Source of the DNA: Lates calcarifer
Taxonomy: Eukaryota; Chordata; Actinopteri; Centropomidae
Assembly (NCBI RefSeq): GCF_001640805.2
Contig: NC_066835.1
Span: 5,314,227 to 5,378,226, forward strand
Length of the DNA: 64,000 bases
Reading direction: 5' to 3'
Both the position numbers and the translations under genes were made by a program. Position 1 is the first letter of the stretch; the number at the start of each line of letters is the position of its first letter. The notes beneath the pieces were generated by a model. It was given only the letters and a program-made list of their open reading frames with translations, was not told the DNA's origin and ran no database searches. Positions 22,870 to 33,359 of the stretch are shown here, in pieces.

Positions 22870-23345
22870 ATTGATTATTTTCAGCACCATGTTAGTCATA
22901 CTTAAAGTTTAATTCTGCTCTGCAGTTTTATTTCACCTTGTCTTGGGCTGAGAGCATAGGTAATAGTGAAGCAGTTACCATCGGTATCCTCGCAGCAATG
23001 AATCATATAACTACTTGTATGTGAAAGGTGTTTGTCATTGTGATGAGCCCACATACATTTAGACCCAGCTCTGCAGTTCCCCTCAGCTGTACAGAGTGTT
23101 TCAGCTTTTTTCAGCTCATTGTTTTGGTTAACACTCACTGCTCTCATCTGTGTTGTTTCCAGATACAGCAGCCAGATTTTTTCAGAAAAAAGCTCTAAAA
23201 TCCCATTGTTGGACATGTAATTTGGCCTCTACTTCCACACAAGTGATCACATCTAGATAAAGTGATGATAATATGTCAGTGTTATATTCACAGCTTGTTT
23301 CTGCTGCCCCCAGTGACCAAATAATCAGCTATTTAAGTGATGTGA
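22870..23345 (-). repeat. Dispersed repeat R1, copy d (reverse strand)
   Basis: Read on the reverse strand it begins near 23340 with CACTGGGGGCAGCAGAAACA, continues AAGCTGTGAATATAACACTG, and later has GATGAGAGCAGTGAGTG, TGTACAGCTGAGGGGAACTG and GTGGGCTCATCACAATG, then CCTTTCACAT. These align in order with R1 copies at 28536-28850 (GAGAGCGGTGAGAGTG, AGAGCTGAGGGGAAATGCAG, GTGGGTTAGTCACCAC, CCTTTCACAT) and 54055-54415 (CACTTGGGGGCAGCAC, AGCTGTAAACACAACATTG). A reverse-strand frame of 104 codons (22902-23216) falls wholly inside the repeat and is therefore not a gene. Confidence 0.7.
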
Positions 23346-24039
23346 AAAATTTGTAGATTTTACAACATATTGTACTACATTATCTGGTATTTTTAACCAC
23401 ATGGTAGTGATTATTGAGTAATATGGGATTAAAAGTAGAGGTTAGTGGTGTTGCAAGTAGTTTTGTGTTAATCACAAAAGCACAGCTGGGACCTTGAAAC
23501 TAAAAATCTTTCATCTTTGGGTGTTTTGTGCTCCTTGATAGTGATGGACAGGCTGAAAACCTGTATTCACTTTGGAATGGTAAAGAAATCAGTGTTGTTT
23601 TAGTTTGTTTTTCTGTGTCCCATAGTGCCATAAACCAAATAATTACTCTTTTTTTAGGTTCCAACCTCTCTGTCACCCACTGTGACAAATGCAACTGTAA
23701 AATTAGCATCGATCTTACAACTACACCATGAGCAGTCACATATAATAGAGTCTTCTTTTATACAAGCTGCAATTGATAGATTTCTTACTATCAGATGGCA
23801 TTGGTGGCCAGATTTTAGCCTTAAGTGACCAAGTGATCACCACTATACCACACCCTATAGTGTCATTCTTTGCCCTGCTTTGTGCGCAGAAAGTTAGATT
23901 TACTTTAACTGGATACACAGTAAAGATTGATGTTATTGCATAACAGACTAATGAAGGATGGTTCTTTACAAGGAGACTTGTGATATAAGTCTTCCTTGCC
24001 ACACATTACTCTACTACACCGGCAATGACATTAACTGTG

Positions 24040-24500
24040 TAGTCACAGAAAGCTATTTGAATTGCGGGCATTCCTGAAGATATTACCAGAACAGTCAAAG
24101 ATATGGCTTTCATACGGCTATCTTACCTTACCATACACAATGCGTGCGGCTAGGATACAATCAGAAAATATAAAACATCTCTTCATCTAACAGTTATGGT
24201 GCCCTTGAAATCGTAAAGGGCCATTCTGAGACAAATTAGCAGTTGTAGTCGCTCCGCTGGAACCCCCATTGCGCCAGTCAGCAGCGCTCCCCTCTGATTT
24301 AAGATCATGAGCCTTCAGTGTTCAGCCACATCCACATGACAACTCTCTCCATTCATATGCTTTATGGAATCATCACTGTCGCCACCCAGCAAATGAGCGC
24401 AGCAATATTTAGGACGAATGCCACTGTCGAATGGCCCTGCGAAACAATGCTTTTGAATATTTAATCACTCTGAAAAGCCATATTAAAGCCAGGGGAAGAT
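24040..24500. promoter_or_regulatory. CNE-like block, long
   Basis: About 460 bp with no simple repeat and unusually many CpG words for the region (CATACGGCTATCTTACC, ATGCGTGCGGCTAGG, GTCGCTCCGCTGGAAC, CCATTGCGCCAGTCAG, CTGTCGCCACCCAGC, GAGCGCAGCAATATTTAGG, GCCCTGCGAAACAATG). It also has the octamer-like TTCATATGCTTTATGG and AATATTTAATCACTC. No frame stays open across it. This is the block in the window that looks most like a deeply conserved enhancer, but I have not seen an alignment. Confidence 0.35.
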
Positions 24501-24596
24501 GACATTCATTTCCTGAAGCTGTGTGGGTGTTGCAGTGCTGTACCTCGCAGGGAGGTACCAGGATTAGCAGTTGGTGCTGAAGCGCTTCTGTGGCTG

Positions 24597-24730
24597 ATGG
24601 GTTGTTTGTGTTGCAGGGTGCAGTTTCCTCAGCGCAGCGAGGTCTGGCTGCCAGAGAGGCTGTGGAGCGCGCTGGCTGTGGCCTCTGCTGACTGGCTTTC
24701 TACACAGCGTCTGTGGAGGCAGAGATAAGC
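24597..24730 (+). other. G/C-rich stretch, weak exon-like
   Basis: TTTGTGTTGCAG is acceptor-like (24606-24617). It is followed by a G/C-rich segment open in one frame for about 36 codons (VQFPQRSEVWLPERLW...) up to a stop at GATAAGC. There is no good donor: GTCTGT is poor. It is more likely part of a regulatory block with the CRE sites at 24764-24778. Confidence 0.15.
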
Positions 24731-24763
24731 AGTGACTCACACATAGTTACACACACACTCTGC

Positions 24764-24778
24764 TGACGTATGACGTCA
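24764..24778. promoter_or_regulatory. Paired CRE sites
   Basis: TGACGTAT (24764-24771) is followed directly by the full palindrome TGACGTCA (24771-24778). CREB/ATF proteins bind TGACGTCA, and TGACGTA is a common half-type site. Two in 15 bp next to a G/C-rich stretch suggests a cAMP/calcium-responsive element, though chance cannot be excluded. Confidence 0.4.
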
Positions 24779-24889
24779 TGGGTGGATTTTGTGTGTCTGT
24801 TAAAGTGTGTGATGTTTTTAGTTCATCTATTTTTAAGAGCTAAGGGGCATCTGGATGAGGTTCCAACAGGATCCTGAGGCCAAAAGTTC

Positions 24890-24900
<11 letters not shown>

Positions 24901-24919
<19 letters not shown>
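24901..24919. repeat. (GA)n microsatellite
   Basis: Nine GA units. Reverse-strand SLSLSL frames here are spurious. Confidence 0.85.
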
Positions 24920-24920
<1 letters not shown>

Positions 24921-25129
24921 AGCAAGTGGCAACCTGTGCGGATGAAAGTAGAGGGAAGGGGATGAAAGACATAAGAGTTGACAGTGAAAATGGTGTGAGC
25001 CACAGCATTGAACAGCCTCAGATGCGACACATCACGGCTGGTTATTTTCCATTTACTACCATCACATTTTCATAGGCTCCAGTCACAGAAAACGGATCAC
25101 CATATGTATTATTAATCCAAACATCTTCT

Positions 25130-25460
25130 TTCCTCCCTCTGGGTCCAGTCACCCTCAAAGCTGCGCAGCCCTCCCTTGCCTTGGAGGCTGGGCCAGCCTC
25201 CCTGCGAGGCAACTCCAGGTAATAGCCTGTGAAATGACTGGGCTTTTGTTGGTCAGGAGGCTCGCTGGAGGCCCGGGTAGCTTATTTATGGAGCTTCTGT
25301 GGTCTTTCTCCTGGCCTCGACACCTATAAATACATGGGGAAGGTTAGCCTGCTAAAACAAACAATGATGTGAGCCTGGGCCGTCTGAAATAGAATGTGCA
25401 ATTCTGCAGATCAGCCTGCTATAAAAAGAGCTGGACTCTATCTTTAGGTGGGAGGGGAGA
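25130..25460. promoter_or_regulatory. CNE-like block with MEF2/TATA-like A/T motifs
   Basis: A repeat-free G/C-rich block holding three A/T-rich words: CTTATTTATG (25281-25290), CTATAAATAC (25324-25333) and CTATAAAAAG (25419-25428). The middle one fits the MEF2 consensus YTAWWWWTAR at nine of ten positions and also contains a TATA-box (TATAAATA). The others are near matches. Upstream, TCCAG|TCACC (25150) to CCAG|GTAATA (25219) brackets a 70-nt stretch open in all three forward frames, so an exon reading is possible. An enhancer or promoter is my first reading. Confidence 0.35.
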
Positions 25461-26164
25461 TGGATTTAGAACTGCGGTGTGAATGCTGGTTCAGATCTAG
25501 GGATGACTTCAAGACGTAATAAGACAGTATTAGAGTTTAGACTTTATTGACCTGAACTATACTTGGTATTTGACCTCCTACTCTCAGTGCATAATGTTTA
25601 CAGTGGGTTTTAAGGCAACCACGGGGTGAAGGCAGTGTTAAATTTCTATTACAATGGCGCAATATGAACAAACTTTACATTTCTTGTAGTTGTCTTGAAA
25701 ATCAATCAGGCACAACTGGCAAATATGCTTCTCATTTGTATAATTTATATTTTTTTTCTTCTTTCTTATTTCCATGTCCATGACCCAGAACACATAACAA
25801 TCAGGTTGTAGTTGGAGGAGACTAGGTGTCAGTGAAATAGGTGTTGGCAGGCAAGTTCCATATGCTAAACCTGGACAGGTTTCAGCACATATATAGCACA
25901 GCAGCACACACGCGGCGACAGTGGGAGCTACGGTAGATCTGCATAATGGATATACAAGGAGCTCTTGTTCGTGTCTGGTTTTAGCTGAGCAGAGCCGAGC
26001 ATACAGCAGACAGGACTGGAGAGCAGCCCAGTCCTGGAGATGGCAAACGTGGTTAAACTGATAAAACTGTCATTACTGTGTTGGAGGCAGCTGGCGAGAT
26101 GCAAGAGCGAGAGAGAAAGAGTAAAAGAAAAATGTGAGCGAGAGAGCACATCCTGTCAGGGTTC

Positions 26165-27062
26165 CTGGTTTGTAGATTTTTGGTTTAGACCAATGTACAT
26201 GGCCGATACTAACCTTTCAGATCTTGGCCTATCGTTATTCATATATCTTTTTCCCAGGTCACAGCTTGAGAATTTTTGTTTCTCTATCTGTATGTCAGCT
26301 CTCAACCAAATAATTTTAACCAAATAACTTTAAAGGAAACATCCAATTTATTAGAACTTATTTTAGTAGTTTTGACCTTAAGTTCTATCAGTAATTACAA
26401 CATTGCACTCACACTATAACACTGTGCTCTGAGATTTTGGTACATGGCAAAATAATAAAAAGTTGATAGGGTAAGAAACATGATCAGTCAGGGGAAATGC
26501 AAGTTTTTAACAAAAGTCTTAGTTAATGTTAGCAAAACTTATTTGGGAGAGAAAGGTACATGGTAGAACAATTACCCAAACTCTCCATTGATCATATTCA
26601 TCACAGTTTACCAACTTTTACCTTCTGTTCTTGCCATAGTTTTGGGCACGCTGCTTTCTTGTGGGATTATGGGATAAGGCATTATTACCAATATTTCAGG
26701 CACACTCACTTACTGTTTTTCTTTGTGTAGATGTTTTAGCTCTCTCAGCTTGTTACCTACCCCCTCATTGGCCAGTTGCAAAATGATGGCATCACTTCAA
26801 AAGTATGACCAAAGATGTAACAACCCACAGTTATCCTTAAAGTGCCTCACTCTGCCTTCAGGAGCTGCTGAATCAACTTCAAGCATTTCATGCGTTTTAA
26901 TGGAGCATTTTCTTTTCTCATGGTCTGATGCTGTTTCACAGGTTTTTCTGCTCTGAACAAATGATGAAGGAGCCACTGAAAATACTTAAGTTTTTGCTAT
27001 CAGCAGTTTAAATCCAAAAATATCAGTATCGGCCTTGAAAACCCATAAAGGTCAAACCCTAG
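26165..27062 (+). repeat. Possible dispersed repeat with 'ATCGG' ends
   Basis: The left part (26185-26240) has GTTTAGACCAATGTACATGG, CCGATACTAACC and TCTTGGCCTATCG. The right part (27012-27062) has AATATCAGTATCGGCCTTGA then AAACCCATAAAGGTCAAACC. In fish genomes I recall these words as the two portions of one interspersed repeat. The interior contains ordinary A/T-rich DNA and may include an insertion. Boundaries are approximate. Confidence 0.3.
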
Positions 27063-28230
27063 CAGAGTTAGATCCTGTAAAATCAAACATGCTGTTCAGC
27101 CGTGCTGAGAGAGGAAAAGGGGAGCAGCGCGAGGGAGGGAGGAGGAGGAGGGTTTGGAAGGTGTTATGTTGCAGTGTGGTGCCAGGGGAGCTGTGAGGCT
27201 TGGCAAAGAGGTGCGTGTTCACATCCCCAGTTTCCCTACTGCTGCTGGAGAAAGGGGAGGGAAAGAGTGTGAGGGGAAGGAGGGTGAGATGAATGGAAAG
27301 ACGGTAGGCGGGGAGGCTACGGAGACATACGCCAGGGACAATTCACCCATCTATCACTCTCCAGCATTAATCAAAAACTAAATGCGAGGCTTGGTCGCTG
27401 AAGAATCCCTAGGACCTTAGGTTCATCGTGTCATTACATACGCACATCTATGAAATGACAGCCCCTCAAAACATTTTCATCCCAGGTGCAAATAAACCAC
27501 ACTGATCTGTCCTGCTGGGTTTGTATACTGCAGCTGACCGGCTATGGCTGCAGGATATGAGTATGTAAGATTTAGTTTTTGCAGCTCTGCCCCAAGTGGC
27601 AGCCTTACCGATGCTTGAAAAGACAGTTTCTTACAACCACATGAATATGCACACCATACTTCTACACCGCACTTCTACGAATCCTGTCTCCTAGAAAGGC
27701 GGTCAGGGTGGATGGTGGGTGTACAAGCACAAGACTGAGCACATAACCTGAGTCCCATGTGGTGTCAGGACTGTCAGCAGCTGGGAGATAAATAGCTGGT
27801 GGAGCTCAGTCCAGTGCCACAGTGAGATGTCATAATTATAAGAGAGTGCAAGTCAAATCTCAAATGATGGAAAATTACATAGAAAACATGATGGAAGTAT
27901 GGCATTTATGATTTTTGTTGTTATCTCATATAAATTTGAGGAACATTACAACCTTCTCAGGGGTCAACATAGACTTTAAGTTCTTGTCTGCTACTATTTT
28001 TTGTCTCTTCAGTAGACCTTTAAGTTACATACTTTATGTAAGCCCTGATCTATTCAGTAAGCCTGTCTCCATCTATTTCTTATCTCATTTAGTTTTTATT
28101 GTGTAAAAAGTGTAAAACTTTTTTGCAATATTTTTACTTTATTCCAAAATTCAGACATTTCTATGAATTTTTAAATAGATTGGACATGCACATAAAAACA
28201 AGTGGATGGAAATGGAGTTGAATTTTTCAC
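27063..28230. other. Noncoding DNA, no gene seen
   Basis: A purine-rich G block (27110-27300: GAGGGAGGGAGGAGGAGGAG and similar) yields a forward frame of 75 codons with no domain. The rest is A/T-rich. The stretch 27400-27500 is repeat-free and moderately CNE-like. Confidence 0.4.
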
Positions 28231-28525
28231 TATGAGGTACGATCAAAAAGTTCTGAGACTGTGCCTCTAACAAGCAAAAACCATACCAGATTTAAAATTG
28301 GCTGCAATCCCGTTGGAAGTAGTCACCTTGTGCAGTGATATACTGCTCCCGGCGCTCCTGCCATGCTTGGAACACTCTCTGGAAGTCCTGTTCTGAAAGC
28401 ACGTCAACCGCCATCTGTGACTCGCGCTGGATCTCCTCCACTGTGTTAAAACAGTGACCCTTCAGCTTGAATTTCACATTGGGGAAGAGGAAGAAGTGCT
28501 GAGTAGGTAGTGTACAGCGGGTTAT
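28231..28525 (-). pseudogene. Mariner transposase 3' end with its TIR (relic)
   Basis: Reverse-strand frame 28292-28477 reads KFKLKGHCFNTVEEIQRES, then DVLSEQDFQRVFQAWQERR, and ends QGDYFQRD before the stop. This is the C-terminal tail of a mariner-family (DD34D, Tc1/mariner superfamily) transposase, which would normally follow the DFFLFPKLK motif. Just upstream HFFLFPN is visible. A frameshift separates it from NPLYTTYSA, a decayed form of the family's HPPYSPDLA. Downstream, 28233-28260 (TGAGGTACGATCAAAAAGTT, then CTGAGACT) looks like the terminal inverted repeat, next to TA at 28231. Everything N-terminal, including the catalytic aspartates, is missing: the element is cut off at about 28525 by an R1 repeat. 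It cannot be active. Confidence 0.8.
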
Positions 28526-28535
28526 TAGAGTTTTT

Positions 28536-28850
28536 TGGCTGAAAATAGCTGCCTGCTGCAGCTGAAAACCATTCTATGAGAGCGGTGAGAGTGAAGCAAA
28601 AAGTTGCGGACTGCAAAACCTGTTTTAGTTTTATAGTCCACAACTTCAGCTTACAGATGTTGAAAATCTTCATAGAGCTGAGGGGAAATGCAGTGTGGTT
28701 ATAAATAATGATTATTATTATGTTATAAATAATTTTCTGTGGGTTAGTCACCACAAGTGACCCCTTTCACATTACACATAGCCATGTTGTCTGTTGTTGC
28801 TGTAAAAATATTGCTCATAGCCAAAGGAAATACGTTATCAGTGAATCTTT
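28536..28850 (+). repeat. Dispersed repeat R1, copy a
   Basis: GAGAGCGGTGAGAGTGAAGC, AAAGTTGCGGACTGCAAAAC, AGAGCTGAGGGGAAATGCAG, GTGGGTTAGTCACCAC and CCTTTCACATTACACATAGC match the right half of the copy at 39885-40440 (AAAGTTGCCGACCAGAGAGC, AGAGCCGAGGGGAAATACAG, GTGGGTTAGCCACACAG, TTTCACAATACACTTAGCC). The left half of the repeat is absent. It starts right where the mariner relic ends, so one inserted into or replaced part of the other. Confidence 0.7.
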
Positions 28851-30990
28851 TACACATACATTAGTATAAACATTTTAAGATTTGCTCAAACTTTAATCAG
28901 AAATGTTTCCTCAATGCACAAAATATATATAGAATTCAGACAGTATTATGTTTCCATATGTTATATGGTAGCATATAAACAAGTCAAAGTCCATATGTTT
29001 CTACAGAAATGAGATTGGGACTACAGCTGAAATTGCAGACTTGTTGTGGAAGCCTGTTGTTTTGAAACAGCCATTGCAAAACTTGAGAAATGTGAAGCCA
29101 GACAAAGCGTGATACTACTGGGCTTATGCTGTTGATTTGATGTGTGAAATGCTGTAGAATGTGACACTTGCACTGCACCAGCTCTGGTTTGAACACATTT
29201 TATTGGCACTTTCAATCAGGACAGGTGCAAACACACAAGGTGACAAACACTTTGGATTTTGTGTTTAACATTACTGCACTGCACATATGAATACATTAAT
29301 ATATAATGAACAGGTAACTTGTTTCTAGACCAAGTATTCATGTCATGAAACAAGGCAAAATAAAACAAACCACTATCACAAAGAAGTCCTCTGTTGTTTC
29401 AAGAATGAAAATGATTTTATGACAAGACATGTTAAGATTAATATTTTTCATAGTGCACTTGCACACGAAAGCCTGCAGTATGCTGCAAACAAACACACAC
29501 ACACAAACAAGTGCTGAAGCAGAAAGTAAACCCAATGCCCAGAGGCTGCTGTTACTGCAGTGTGAAGTCAGTTGAGGTCATTAGAATGATTTTATGAATA
29601 CAAACTATTTCAGATGAAGTATTCATGACAAGAGGCTGCAGTTGGACCAGTGATTAGTCCAAGATCTCTTTGTTGGGGTGTTTAATTAGTCTCCCACCCA
29701 GTGTGCACACCTAATACTTCTTTTTAAACACAAAAGAAATAAAAGGCATTGATCATGAGCAATCAATAGAATGTTGCCCTGGAGATCTTAGTGTTTGAAC
29801 GTTCATGAACATTTGACCATCGTTGTAGTAAATTGTTCTTCTTCTTGAACACTCCCTTTGGCTCCCCCCTGTTTTGTGTGTGTTGAGCATGGGTTGGAAG
29901 AGTAAAATGGAAGCAGTAGAGGGTGAGGGGTGAGTTTAGGTGAGGCGAGGAGGGGGGAAAGCAGGGTGATGACACCAGAGTGAAACTGAAGGTGTTGGTG
30001 CAGAGGACTGGTGCTTTGTGGTTTGGGATTGCTGCTGATGTAAAGTGTGATCTGTCTGTCACTTTGACTCACTGTCAACAGTCTTTGCCCCCGTTAGATG
30101 CCTCACCTGCTGCTGGGATCTGGCCCATGGTGTGGTGAGAAGTGGCACAGACAGTTTTGTGTCATGCTGTCAGGGACTCACCTTATTGACTCCTGGACTG
30201 CTGGAAATGCTGGAATGACTCCGCTGTTTGCCTGTAGGTGTACATGCACATTACAATTATTCCTCTCAGAGTAGCCTTACTCTCCGCTGCCCAGCTGGCC
30301 TTGTGCACATAAAAGGATGTTGTCCAATTTAAATGCTAATTTTCTCATGGTAAAGGAGTCAGTATTTGGGTAACATGAACTTGACAATAGATTAATACAC
30401 AGTTGCATCTATAATGCACTTTTTGATAGAGAATATATTTATTGTATTGCTTTCAGTGGATCATCTAACTCAAGATACTGACTGCTATGAAACCTGGAGG
30501 TATTGGAAGAGAACAAGTATTCTGGGTACAGATTACTTGCATGCAAATTTGTAAATCATCATAAAACAATAGATCTTGAGCACATAGATTCATTCTTGGG
30601 GGGCACATATCTGTGATAAAGTGTTCTATACCCAGTGTTCACTTGCTAACAGCGTTCTAAACCTTTCAATCCTATCCCATGGCCTTCTCCAGCAAATGAA
30701 ACTTATTCAGGTATCTTCACTAGACCTGAAAGTATGGAACTTTTGGTCACTTTGCAAACCGGAAAGATAACAAAGACAGTGAATGAGACAAACAAAATTG
30801 TATTTCCTATTTCTTTCAATGCAGTTATGTACTACAGCAGGAACATGTAAGAATCAAACATTAAACACAATGTTGCTCCCCTAGAGACAGGTGCTGTGGA
30901 CTCCAAGGCTTTTCACTACGTGCCTCCTTTGTATACATTCATTCCTTTCAAACACTACAGCTGTGCAACAGTAAATGCATAGAACAACTT
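28851..30990. other. Noncoding DNA, no gene seen
   Basis: A/T-rich unique sequence with a short CA patch (29493-29503). The part at 29560-29720 (TTTAATTAGTCTCCCACCCA, GATGAAGTATTCATGAC) is repeat-free and mildly CNE-like. Open frames up to 99 codons (reverse, 29763-30062) have no recognisable domain. Confidence 0.45.
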
Positions 30991-30994
30991 AACC

Positions 30995-31010
30995 AAAAAA
31001 AAAAAAAAAA
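30995..31010. repeat. Poly-A run (16 A)
   Basis: Sixteen A, followed by an A-rich near-tandem GAAATGTGAAAAATGTGAAA. Confidence 0.8.
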
Positions 31011-31440
31011 GAAATGTGAAAAATGTGAAAATGCAAGCAGGAATGCGCAAAAGGTAATTTTAGTTCTTGCATTTAGTTCCTGGTTTCCAAATTCCTGGAA
31101 CTACTGGTTGAGAAGGGACACTAGATTAGATTATCCATGGCCATGGATGACTGTCACATCTTATTTTCCACCACAGAAGGCGACACAGTGGTAGACAGAC
31201 TTGTTTCAAAGTAGCATCACATCTTTATAAATTGTGAGTGTTTCATAAATAAGGACAAATATGATAACCTAACAATATTAATATGAAGGAATGAACACAG
31301 GGCAAGACTTACTGAGGTGCAGATTTGATACAGTCAGTATTTTGGTATCAAGATCACTACATTACACTTAATTTCTCTGTGTTTTGATAGAAATATCACC
31401 ACCTACTGCATATTCCTTCCCTTGCAGGGAAGTTTTCCAG

Positions 31441-31722
31441 CACATCCCATAGATGCTCAATCGGATTAAGATCTAGGGAGGCCAAGGCAACACCTTGAAC
31501 TCTTTGTCGTGCTCCTCAAACCATTTGTTTCTATCATAGCGAGTAATAACTTTTTAAACAATTTGTACTACCGTAGCTTTTCCATGGGATCAGACCACAT
31601 GGGTCAATCTCCACACACGTCAGTTAGCCTTGGGTGCTCATGACCCTGTCATCGGTCCATCACTTGTCCTTCCCTGGACCACTTTTGGTAGGTATACTGA
31701 CCACTGCATAGTGACCCAGTCA
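31441..31722 (-). pseudogene. Tc1-like transposon, 3' part (internally deleted)
   Basis: I recognise the reverse complement of a fish Tc1-like transposase gene. CATAGATGCTCAATCGGATT and GGAGGCCAAGGCAACACCTT encode the C-terminal region (PNL-NPIEHLWD type). At about 31528 the sequence jumps from CTCCTCAAACCATTTG to TTTCTATCATAGCGAGTAAT, omitting the stretch that would encode most of the DDE catalytic domain. TGGGTGCTCATGACCCTGTC and CCTTCCCTGGACCACTTTTG belong to the N-terminal helix-turn-helix part. The gene is further split by a hAT insertion and continues at 32401. With a missing left terminus, the big deletion and the insertion it is dead. Confidence 0.75.
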
Positions 31723-31734
31723 TCCCACGATTCC

Positions 31735-32400
31735 CTGGGTTCGCAAGCCAAAGCTTGGGGGTCTGCGAAATAATTTGTAATAAATTTTAAAAGTTATGGC
31801 GTATCACTAAAAAGTGTGTAACTACAAATGGGGACCACTGCACCCATAAAACAAACATATTGAGTCAATAACTCCCACTTACATTCAGTTCACATTTAAA
31901 AAAAACTCTGATATGATTGTGACATATCATGTATATATCTGTCACGCATCACTCGCTTGTATCACACTTTGCTCAGGACACACCTGGTGCATGGCTCCTG
32001 CTGCAGATTAGCATATCTAGCTAGCAATGACGGATACCTTTTTAAAGTCCATTCACTTCATCAAGTGATGCCAAGCCCAAACCAGCTAAATTGAAAAAAC
32101 ATGGCAATGGTTAGCTCGAGTTCAGTTTTAGACCAAAATGTGTCGGTGGCTACACTGAGGGAGGTCGCCACCAGGCATCGCTGTTGACTGGGTCTACGAT
32201 CATTTTGCACCAGCTGCAACAGCAAATGGTCTGACAGGCAAGGCAGAAGAGCAGCTGTTGGAATCATCCTGTGATAGGACACCGAAGGCTCGATGAGTAT
32301 CCTGAACTCACTGCTGAAGCTGTACAAATATTGCTCCCCTTTCTTACCAATTACTCCCCTGTAAGGGGTCCTTGGCCCCACAGAAGTTTGAGAACCCCTG
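31735..32400 (+). mobile_element. Internally deleted hAT element nested in the Tc1-like relic
   Basis: The right end CAGAAGTTTGAGAACCCCTG (32381-32400) and the left end CTGGGTTCGCAAGCC then AAGCTTGGGGGTCTGCG (31735-31766) form the diverged CAGGGGTTCTCAAAC-type inverted ends of a hAT family (ZBED5/FAM200-like) common in fish. Inside, forward-strand 32065-32095 (GATGCCAAGCCCAAACCAGC) recalls the BED-finger region 'KPKPAKLKKH'. At 32288-32350 the frame reads DEYPELTAEAVQILLPFLTN, the C-terminal dimerisation segment of hAT transposases. The middle of the transposase is gone, so it is nonautonomous. The Tc1-derived sequence around the site appears in diverged form on both sides (31718-31734 and 32401-32416), and I cannot define a clean 8-bp target duplication. 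Confidence 0.7.
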
Positions 32401-32598
32401 GTCTAGCCAACACAGCTGTCAAAGTTCCTTATCCATGCTTGCCCTTTTTTCCTGCTTCCAACACATCAACTTCAAGAACTGACCGTTCACTTGCTGCCTA
32501 ATATATCCCACCCTTTGACAGGTGCCATTGTGATGCAATAAATCAGTGTCATTCACTTCACCTGTCAGTGGGTTTAATGTTGTGACTGATTCTGTGGC
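32401..32598 (-). pseudogene. Tc1-like transposon, 5' part and terminus
   Basis: Continuation of the relic interrupted at 31722. GTCTAGCCAACACAGCTGTC then AAAG, and TTTTCCTGCTTCCAACACAT, TTCAAGAACTGACCGTTCAC and CACCTGTCAGTGGGTTTAAT are the start of the transposase gene (reverse strand) and the adjacent untranslated end. GTTTAATGTTGTGACTGATT (32572-32591) is the terminal inverted repeat. The start-codon region carries stops, so no product is possible. Confidence 0.75.
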
Positions 32599-32599
32599 A

Positions 32600-33318
32600 C
32601 TACATCATTTCACCTGTTAACCTGCTGACTGCTCCTTCTTATCTGACCACAGTAGCCACAGCAATCTGTAAGTCCACTTCCCAGTCCCCAGTTTGGTGAC
32701 TTGATGCTAATTTGAGAGCACAAAATATTCATTTACCACACAAATTAATTAATTCAATAGAACAGATTACAAATTCCTGAACATGGGTTAAAAGAGAAAT
32801 TACTCCTGCTCCCTGCCGAGCTCTGTCGACTGCTCGACAGTCCTACTGACAAAAGTTTTTTGTGTTGTCTGATGCTGATTTGGCTGAGTTGGCATACAGC
32901 TCTCCTCCTAATGATGATGTTTTACAATTAGCTGTGAAAACTGTGTGAATGTTTTCCCTCGTCTTGGCAACTGTTCTCCTGGCAAAGTGCACTATGTTTA
33001 GAGGGTGCGTGTTCTTGGCCAAATCAACGTTTATGATAGACTATCCCAGATGGGATGTTGCAGATGGTCGCATGATCTGGCCTCTATTGGGACAGTTTCA
33101 GGCCTACCCCAACAGTGCGCCATATAATTTGTGAAAAATATTAAACCTTCCGTGAGATTGTGTGTTTTGTATTGTTTTTAACCCACTCTACTATCAGTAA
33201 AGATAATATGACAATGAGTTTTTCAGATAATCAGACGCTTTTCTACTTATTTAATCTTCACCCATCCTCTATCACTTTTTCTCTGGACCATCTTCATGTA
33301 ACATAATTGCACACTTAT
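32600..33318. other. Noncoding DNA, no gene seen
   Basis: Unique sequence between the transposon nest and the CA repeat. A forward frame of 61 codons (32949-33134) has no recognisable domain. Confidence 0.45.
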
Positions 33319-33348
33319 ACACACACACACACACACACAGACACACAC
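33319..33348. repeat. (AC)n microsatellite
   Basis: About 15 AC units with one G interruption. Confidence 0.9.
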
Positions 33349-33359
33349 GCACGCAATCA

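Noticed and set aside
22902..23216. Reverse ORF of 104 codons with several cysteines
   Set aside because: It is contained in dispersed repeat R1, and the other copies do not keep the frame.
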